From Dermanyssus gallinae (Eukaryota; Arthropoda; Arachnida; Mesostigmata; Dermanyssidae): a DNA stretch of 64,000 bases. The translations under genes were made by a program, and so were the position numbers. This document shows, one piece after another, positions 57,243 to 64,000 of this stretch; position 1 is the stretch's first letter, and each line of letters begins with the position of its first letter. Location of the stretch: assembly GCA_003439945.1 (NCBI GenBank), contig QVRM01001784.1, positions 1 through 64,000 on the forward strand, written 5' to 3'. The notes under the pieces were generated by a model. That model searched no databases and was not told where the DNA came from. It worked only from the letters and a program-made list of their open reading frames with translations.

Positions 57243-58004
57243 GTAACAAAAATTATATATATATATATATATTGATCGTACCTTTGTCGTCTTTGGAAAA
57301 GCGTTCCTTTTAGCCAAGAATGACCAAGACCGCCTACTAAATTATGTTGTGTGCTTCATTGCCTTTCTGAAGCATATAGTACCTATATATATATATATAC
57401 TCTAGGGGGATCAAATAGTTAATATTATGGATACAAGCAATCGACGAACAAAGATCGCGTGTGTTTTATTTTAACAATCTTTCTGTTTAGTCCTCCCGAA
57501 GCTTAACACATCTAGTATACCATCTTTATACCAGTATATCTACGACGCATAAAAAATATTTGTTGCTCTGTTTCCGGGGAGATACTTCTTGAGGTATCGG
57601 AAGTGAATTACTTCCGTAAACTGCATCTGATTTGGCTCTTATTGATTGTGCACTTGAGCCCTAACATGTGTAATCTCTGCACGGTACTTGTTCGAAATCA
57701 ATTCACATGATACGTATTTTTGTTATTTCCGAAGGACGTCTTTCTCCGGCGCGGTAGTCGGCATGAGGTTGTTTGTATGTAAAAACTACTACTATTTTTC
57801 TCCTCTCTATCTCTCTCTCTCTATATATATATATATATAGTTATCGTGTAATTTTGTCTGTGTATATGTATATGTTTACTATCGTGGCGAATTGGCGGGA
57901 TGGTTGAGCTAAGTGCACTTGCAATAGAAACCTTTCCTGGTACACGATTGTTGTGGAGCATAATCGAGAGATTGTCTTACGCATGCCGGTGAATCACCTT
58001 ACAG
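57243..58004. other. Intron
   Basis: Short (TA)n at 57255-57272, 57384-57400 and a CT/TA tract at 57805-57839. Nothing else. Confidence 0.7.
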
Positions 58005-58184
58005 CAGTATGAAGTACCAGTTTGGATCCTCGGATGAAGGCCTTCTGTCCGAGAAGAGCTCGAAGTCAAGCGCGCAGCTGACAGCAGGCGGCACAAAGGG
58101 CTGTCTTGACGATCTCTGGTTAGCAGAGGCAGAACGACGCCTCTTTGGTTCGACGGAAAGCGACCGTCTTCGAGAGTTCGAAAG
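58005..58184 (+). CDS. Host gene exon with tandem NAGNAG acceptor
   Basis: The acceptor reads ACAGCAG (58001-58007); use of the first or second AG changes one Ser codon and keeps the frame. Donor GAAAG/GTACGC at 58185. Content: MKYQFGSSDEGLLSEKSSKS, CLDDLWLAEAERRLFGSTES, DRLREFER. Phase 2 in and out. Confidence 0.82.
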
Positions 58185-58702
<518 letters not shown>

Positions 58703-58841
58703 GACGCGCGCATTCGGCGGGCGTGAACGAGCCAGCTCGGCTCTGGCACACGACGAACGAGAACGGATAACCGCGTCCGACCTGCGAAGTCTTCCTGACG
58801 ACAACGAGTTTGCACTCACCCTGTCGACCAAACAGAACGCG
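58703..58841 (+). CDS. Host gene exon, 46 codons
   Basis: Acceptor TTGCCTCTTTGTAG ends at 58702, donor AACGCG/GTAACA at 58842; phase 2 in, 0 out. TRAFGGRERASSALAHDERE, RITASDLRSLPDDNEFALTL. Confidence 0.75.
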
Positions 58842-58970
58842 GTAACATAGCTTGATATAGACCCTGAATACTCGTCTCGTAATGATTCTTTTTTAATTTG
58901 TTAAAGGCGGGCGAATTGCAATCGGTACGTGCGTCCCGTATATCTCGCGAAGTTTTATTATTATTATTTT

Positions 58971-59212
58971 GCGGAGTTTCCCTACAATTGTGGGATCTAA
59001 ACGTGTACCCGCTTAGGCTCACCCCCGCTCCTCAATCCATAGAGCCGATGACAGCGGCGGCGTTTCCCCTACACACTGCGAGCAAGAGTTGCTGACGTAG
59101 AAACTCACCCTCGCGCTGGTCACCCGTATTAGCATTTATTTTGATACCTAGGTCTTTGAGGAAGATACTTGTGTTTTTGCTGATTGGGCTCATCGTTTCC
59201 ATGGCGACGGGG
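58971..59212 (-). mobile_element. Restriction-endonuclease-type LINE tail between two (ATT) repeats
   Basis: 242 bp on the minus strand. Encodes PVAMETMSPISKNTSIFLKD, ANTGDQREGEFLRQQLLLAV and CRGNAAAVIGSMD to a stop, then a 60-bp 3' UTR sharing CACAATTGTA with the copy at 28604-29334. Flanked by TTTTATTATTATTATTTT (58953-58970) and TTATTATTATTATTAA (59213-59228). Lies in a host intron, antisense. Confidence 0.85.
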
Positions 59213-59244
59213 TTATTATTATTATTAATGTCTGTTAACATCAA

Positions 59245-59794
59245 GTCCCAATGGAGTTGGCGGGTGGAAACACATGGTTCAGAGTTTGTGTTGTCGCTAC
59301 AAACTTTGGACGAATATTCTTCTCACGACGCGTCGTCGTATGAATGATGTAGAATTTTATTAACATCAGTTCAGTATGACTTTACTCAATACTTACCGAG
59401 TAATATCACGATTAATTTCTCACACTCTGCATCATCACAAAGTACATCTCGAAGCACTTTGTGCTGCTGTATACTGTATGTAGGACTCCGACCGATGTTG
59501 GGAAGTTGTCCTCCGGAGCCTGTTACGCGTCGGATCTGCCTTTGTTCCGTCACTCCGCCATTTTATTGATCTTTAGTTTTGTACTTGATGTTCAGTCCCA
59601 CGCTGCCTTTACTTTGTAAAATGTTTGCTTACGACGATTTTCCTCTCTGTAAAATCAATAACGCATATAGCATATCATTTCACGTGACTTGTATACCATT
59701 TTTATACCCCGGTAACTGACTGTACATTCTTTAAGCAGCTGTTCCAAACAGCTAACATAGTACTCATATATCGTTCGTACGTTGGATCGCGTAG
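59245..59794. other. Intron sequence
   Basis: Nothing further seen. Confidence 0.55.
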
Positions 59795-60095
59795 CTTGCG
59801 GATGACATCGATCGATCCCGCGAGTTTCGGGAGAAGATTCGCATGGCTGACCGAAGTTCGGCATTTGAACGGAGGCCGTACCAGCTTCGGGACGGCTTCG
59901 ACGACAGGGGTGACGGTCTCGAACGTCGACGCCTCGGAACAGCTGGCGGCACCGCAGACGACATCGCCGAAACGGATGCGTTGCTCGACGCCGCCCTGGC
60001 TCCCCTCGAGTTCAGGACCAGTCATTCGTCGCAGGGCCTATTTCGGCCGCAGGCGCGTGATGACCTCGACGTGCGACTCGAGCCGCGCTCCAAAC
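59795..60095 (+). CDS. Host gene exon, 100 codons
   Basis: Acceptor GGATCGCGTAG ends at 59794 (a weak pyrimidine tract), donor CCAAAC/GTGCGT at 60096; phase 0 in, 1 out. LADDIDRSREFREKIRMADR, RRPYQLRDGFDDRGDGLERR, ADDIAETDALLDAALAPLEF. The donor is chosen because only this phase lets the next exon stay open. Confidence 0.7.
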
Positions 60096-60374
60096 GTGCG
60101 TCTGACCTGCCCGTCACACACGAGCGTTGCCATGGACGTTTTTTAATTAAATGTTTCCACTTCACCTACAAACCATATATATATATATATATATATATCT
60201 ACATTTATATAAACACACGGCAACAATATTGCTGTTTCAAAATGCATAGAATATTTCTTAGAGGTATAACGTAAAAGAGGAAAAACGATCTGAACTACGT
60301 ACAAAGACATAAAAGAGTCTTATGGATCAATGGAGACCATGATGGCCTCACGTGGTGCACTCATTAGGGAAAAT

Positions 60375-60440
<66 letters not shown>

Positions 60441-60590
60441 TAAACATGGGTTCCTGCATGTCCACAAATACTTGTGAAAAGTGTACATGATCAAGTCAAA
60501 GCCTTTACGTGTGTCTATTTGCGTGTGTTCACTGACGCGATCCGTGTATGTTTTTGATGTTCGTTTTCTCCGTGTACTTGCTCGTACCAG
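60096..60590. other. Intron
   Basis: (TA)n at 60176-60199 and 60379-60438. Confidence 0.65.
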
Positions 60591-60740
60591 CGGGTGGTCG
60601 CACTTTTCGCAGGGGAACTTCATTAGAGTACCAGGATTACAAAGACTATAGCAAGTCCGATGAGGACCGACTTCTAAGCAAGATAGAACAGGATAACCGA
60701 CTTCTCGAGGAACTGGATCGTGCGAAACCACGCTCGACAG
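60591..60740 (+). CDS. Host gene exon, 50 codons
   Basis: Acceptor CTTGCTCGTACCAG ends at 60590, donor CGACAG/GTAGGC at 60741; phase 1 in and out. GGRTFRRGTSLEYQDYKDYS, KSDEDRLLSKIEQDNRLLEE, LDRAKPRST. A short helix (SKIEQDNRLLEELDRA) is likely. An alternative acceptor at 60612 gives a stop in the phase the previous exon needs. Confidence 0.75.
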
Positions 60741-62058
60741 GTAGGCGATTGTATGAGCACTGATTGCAGCACTAATTTGCTCTCGAAATTCTTCTAAATG
60801 GCGTCTACCAACGAAACTCGTTACCTGCTAAAGTAGCACTTTCATCTACAGCGACCCGACGAGAGGCTGACCTCATGAAACGACAACCTAATTCTAGAGT
60901 GCATAGCGTAGCGTCCTATAGTAGCGGCTATTATTAACAGCGCATTTTGCACGCAGGTTCCTTCCTAAAGGTAAAGCGTGACTACACTGCTAAGTCAACA
61001 CGCATATATTCTTCGGGTTGGTACACGATTACGCATTGCGTTATCTTTTGGGGGGTAAAGAAACCTTGGTGCTTCGCGCGCGTAGGCAGGGTGCCACCTC
61101 ACCTGTCCGCATAATGAGATGTCGTGTCGCAAATGATACACTGGCCATGCTCATCATTCGTACACACGATAAAGCTGGTAATCACAGGAAGCGTGTGCTT
61201 TACTAAACCGTGTTCATCACAACATGTGCTTTGAGTAAGTCAGTGGCGGTTAATTCGAATAGTTTGTCCCAACCGTCTGTCTTCATAGCAAAATATTATA
61301 TATGGGCAATTTACCTCATAAACTAAGTGACTTAATATTCACTTTGTTCCCCTCGTTTCTACTTGATCTTCAGGCGAACTTCCCTCGATGTTCGCCTGGA
61401 AATCAAGTGATTACAGAAGCAGAAAACGGATGAGATGTTAAAGAGTAAAAATTTGTTCTTGGAAATATTAAAATGGAAAGAAGCGTGTCTTTTAAAGGCA
61501 AGTTGTTTTATTTGATGGTTAGAGTACGTTGTTGTGTTAGGGTGGCGTTGAATAGGAGAACAGCACATTTTCCTTTCCTTACACAGGTATACCCAAGACA
61601 TCACCAGATGTAAGCATTTTAAACTGTGTTGTACTCTCACACGTTATCGAAGAATTTGGAGTGGTGACAGTTTCTTCATATCTGATGAAGATCATCTCAT
61701 GGAGGAGAATCGGACAATACTGGGACTTCTGTTAAGGGGAGGTGAAGTAGTTATGAAGGAAGTCCCTTATAAAAGGCCGACTACCTATAGGGCTTCGTAG
61801 GGAAGTCGATTTGGAGTCGATTTCTGGTAGTGCTCAAGATTGCATACACACATAGCACGCATGGCCCGAACTTTGCTGCACCCGATGCTCAGTAGCTGAA
61901 GTCTGGTAGGGAAGCGAGACGACTCGCGCCACCAATCTACAAAGATCGCCCAAGAATTGGGTCTACCAATCTACAAAAATCGCTCAAGCATTGGGGGTTA
62001 TACACGCACATCGCTCTGACGGCTCCCATCCGGTTGCTGCTTGCTTGGCTACTTTTAG
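60741..62058. other. Intron
   Basis: An imperfect inverted repeat (TTGATCTTCAGGCGAAC..GTTCGCCTGGAAATCAAG) lies at 61361-61409. A short near-duplicate CCAATCTACAAARATCGC occurs at 61932 and 61968. Confidence 0.6.
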
Positions 62059-62571
62059 ACAGTCGACTGTCGCAGAGTCTCGAGCGAATTTCTTCGGCGC
62101 GATCTCGCCGCCTGTTACCGAACGTTTCGCGCGAGCAGCGCCGTCGCTCCATGTCGGAGCACCACCTGATTCCGGACGGGCTTGGCGGCAATGGCGAGCG
62201 TCGTCGGCCAGGACACCTGGGCAGGGAGTCCGTCTTTGTTGTTCGGTCTACGACGCCGACGACGACGAGAGACCATCGGGCCATCGTTGGCCAGGCCAGC
62301 GGCTCTGGCCGAGGGCCGGTTGTAGGAGGCTCCCTCGCCACGGGCCGGCTGGGCAGCGGCGACCTAGCGATCTCGTCGAGACCTGCGGGGGCGGGCTTTC
62401 GAGGCGACACGGTGATGGCGACGACAACGAAATTTGCTGACCGCGGTGCCCTGGCTGACGACGGTGGTTTTGCTCTGGCAGGCGCGTCGGGGCTGGTCGC
62501 CGCCAGAGCCGCCGCCGCCGCTGAAGCCGGCCCCCCGTCCCAAGTGATTCACCGGCCTCGAGCCGTTAAAA
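62059..62571 (+). CDS. Host gene exon, 171 codons (last one seen)
   Basis: Acceptor TTGGCTACTTTTAG ends at 62058, donor TTAAAA/GTAAGA at 62572; phase 1 in and out. SRLSQSLERISSARSRRLLP, SREQRRRSMSEHHLIPDGLG, VFVVRSTTPTTTRDHRAIVG, a Gly/Ser-rich stretch, and an Ala-rich AARAAAAAEAGPP end. If the donor were not used, the frame would stop at 62649. Further exons, if any, lie beyond the window or escaped me. Confidence 0.75.
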
Positions 62572-64000
62572 GTAAGAGCGCGCTCGTTTTCTTTCGGACG
62601 TTTGATATCCGCTCGCTCGTATGCCTGCCCGCTGACACTTCGGCTGGCTAGTGGCTATGATGTTGATGATGAAAGGCATGCTGAAAGGCCTGAATGACGA
62701 ATGACAAATGGCGGCGATACTCTGCTGGCCAGTGTTGTTGTTGTTGGTGGATGCAAATCAGCTGTCCAGGGCAACAGCTACGTTCGCCGCAGTTGTTGTT
62801 GCTGCTGTTGTTGCTGCGGCAGCGGCAGTAACAAACAACAAGAGCTCGTTTGCTTGAACAGATAGGCCGAAGTGTGGCTTGAGTGTGATATGATGCTGTC
62901 TCGGTATGAGTCTCGCTCCTTCCTAGATATGTAGATTGAAGGGGAGCTCGAGAATGAAACGAACACGAGGTAATCGCTTACATGCACATATATGCCGTTG
63001 CCACAATTAGCAACAACTACAACACCAGCAGCAGCAGCAGCAGCAAAAAGCTCAAATTCAACTATCAATAACTTCAATATGCTGTGTTACCGCCCCTCCC
63101 ACAACAACATCTTGGCTTGTCTGTTAACGGAGCTGCTTGGGGTACCTTCTGATAACGGGCCTATCTGTGGGGTAGTTAGTGAAGCTGTGCACGTAACCGG
63201 TTCAGTAAACTATGCCCGAACATACATAGCCGATCAGTGAACTATGCCCGAACATACATAGCCTGCATAGTGAGCTATGCGAAGCGTGTCATGCAGTTTG
63301 AACGCCTGTGACCAGCAGCCTACTGCTGCTGCTACTATTGCTAGCGAACCATAGATGAGTGGTTAATTTGTTAATAATGTTGTGACATTGTGCTCACTTC
63401 GATGAACGAAACGAGAGTAGTGGATTGACTGAACAGTAGTAGCACACGGGTTGTCGAGTTTTTTCTTGCCTTGGCGTCGTCGATGATCGCCGCCTGGTCT
63501 GGTAGAGCAGATCTATCTTCTGCCAGAGTAGGAGGAGTGAAGTGCCGGCGCGTTTGTGTCGGCATCGATGATTGCAGCCTCTCTAGTTCCTAGTCTAGAC
63601 GTACGTACGGAACGTCGCACTGTTCGGGCATGCCGATGCTCGTCGAAGGTGTCGTCAATGGTGCGGATGACTGTGGTAGCCTGACTGTCGTCAGAAGAAT
63701 CGACGGCGTCATCATCTGATGTGCTTCCTTTTTTCCTCCTCTTCTGATTCCACCCTAGCCCCTTTACTCAGCCTCGCAAGCGGCCGCTTGCGGTCCCTGC
63801 TTCCTGTTCCTCCTTCCCCGCTCCCGATCGATTCGAACGAGTAAACCCATAAACAGCAGCGTAAAACGTTAAAAAAAACACGTATCTAATGCATAAATAA
63901 CTGTGTATGTCTGTCTGTGTATCTGTGTGCGTGGGCGCGCGCGCGATTGTATGCCTGACAAGCAAGTGTTTGTTTAATGCAGTATCGTTACTATTCAACG
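62572..64000. other. Intron or 3' flank, no gene recognised
   Basis: TTG/CAG simple repeats at 62734-62830 and 63020-63045, a 32-bp tandem duplication at 63203-63263, and a GC dinucleotide run at 63935-63943. Confidence 0.5.

Noticed and set aside
60601..60612. Acceptor TTTTCGCAG at 60612 for the host exon
   Set aside because: In the phase left by the preceding exon it leads to a stop within a few codons; the acceptor at 60590 keeps the frame open.

Overview
This is a stretch of eukaryotic, probably arthropod, nuclear genome. Spliced exons with GT..AG borders, tRNA-derived SINEs, mariner transposons, several non-LTR retrotransposons (LINEs) and dozens of (TA)n and trinucleotide microsatellites all point that way. 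A chelicerate (tick or mite) is my best guess from the mix of repeat families, but nothing in the window fixes the taxon. There is no bacterial gene organisation, rRNA gene or CRISPR array.

Layout. 1-4350: most of a LINE with a Gag-like ORF1 carrying three zinc knuckles and, overlapping it by ATGA, an ORF2 with a reverse transcriptase and a C-terminal restriction-like endonuclease. 4351-13999: mostly non-coding, with TTG/CAA trinucleotide blocks, a GC-rich patch near 6.6-8.1 kb and some hairpins. 14.0-18.0 kb: three mariner copies in a row, separated by (TA)n. 18-20.8 kb: AT-rich with two copies of a short dispersed repeat. 20.8-33.1 kb: a nest of LINEs mostly on the minus strand (three copies of one APE-type family, one copy of a second family, an endonuclease-domain fragment of the first element's family) with decayed mariners and a SINE. 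33.2 kb: a perfect 114-bp palindrome. 34.9-40.2 kb: LINE fragments, a SINE and the first likely host exons. 40.8-42.7 kb: a GC- and trinucleotide-rich block that could be a promoter or 5' exon.

Host gene. From about 36.4 kb, and clearly from 47.7 kb to 62.6 kb, one gene runs on the plus strand. I could chain eleven exons (47686-62571) whose splice phases all agree, plus three weaker upstream exons. It encodes a protein of well over 1,200 residues: coiled coil first, then a long low-complexity, Ser/Arg/Gly-rich, probably disordered part. I do not recognise the family. Its introns hold truncated LINE tails, SINEs and microsatellites.

Most striking points: (a) five copies of the same restriction-like-endonuclease LINE tail, of which four are 5'-truncated right at (TA)n or (TAA)n microsatellites, as if microsatellites were the insertion target; (b) an element that pairs such an endonuclease with a separate zinc-knuckle ORF1; (c) two tRNA-derived SINE families with clear target-site duplications that share a short core; (d) the long palindrome at 33.2 kb.
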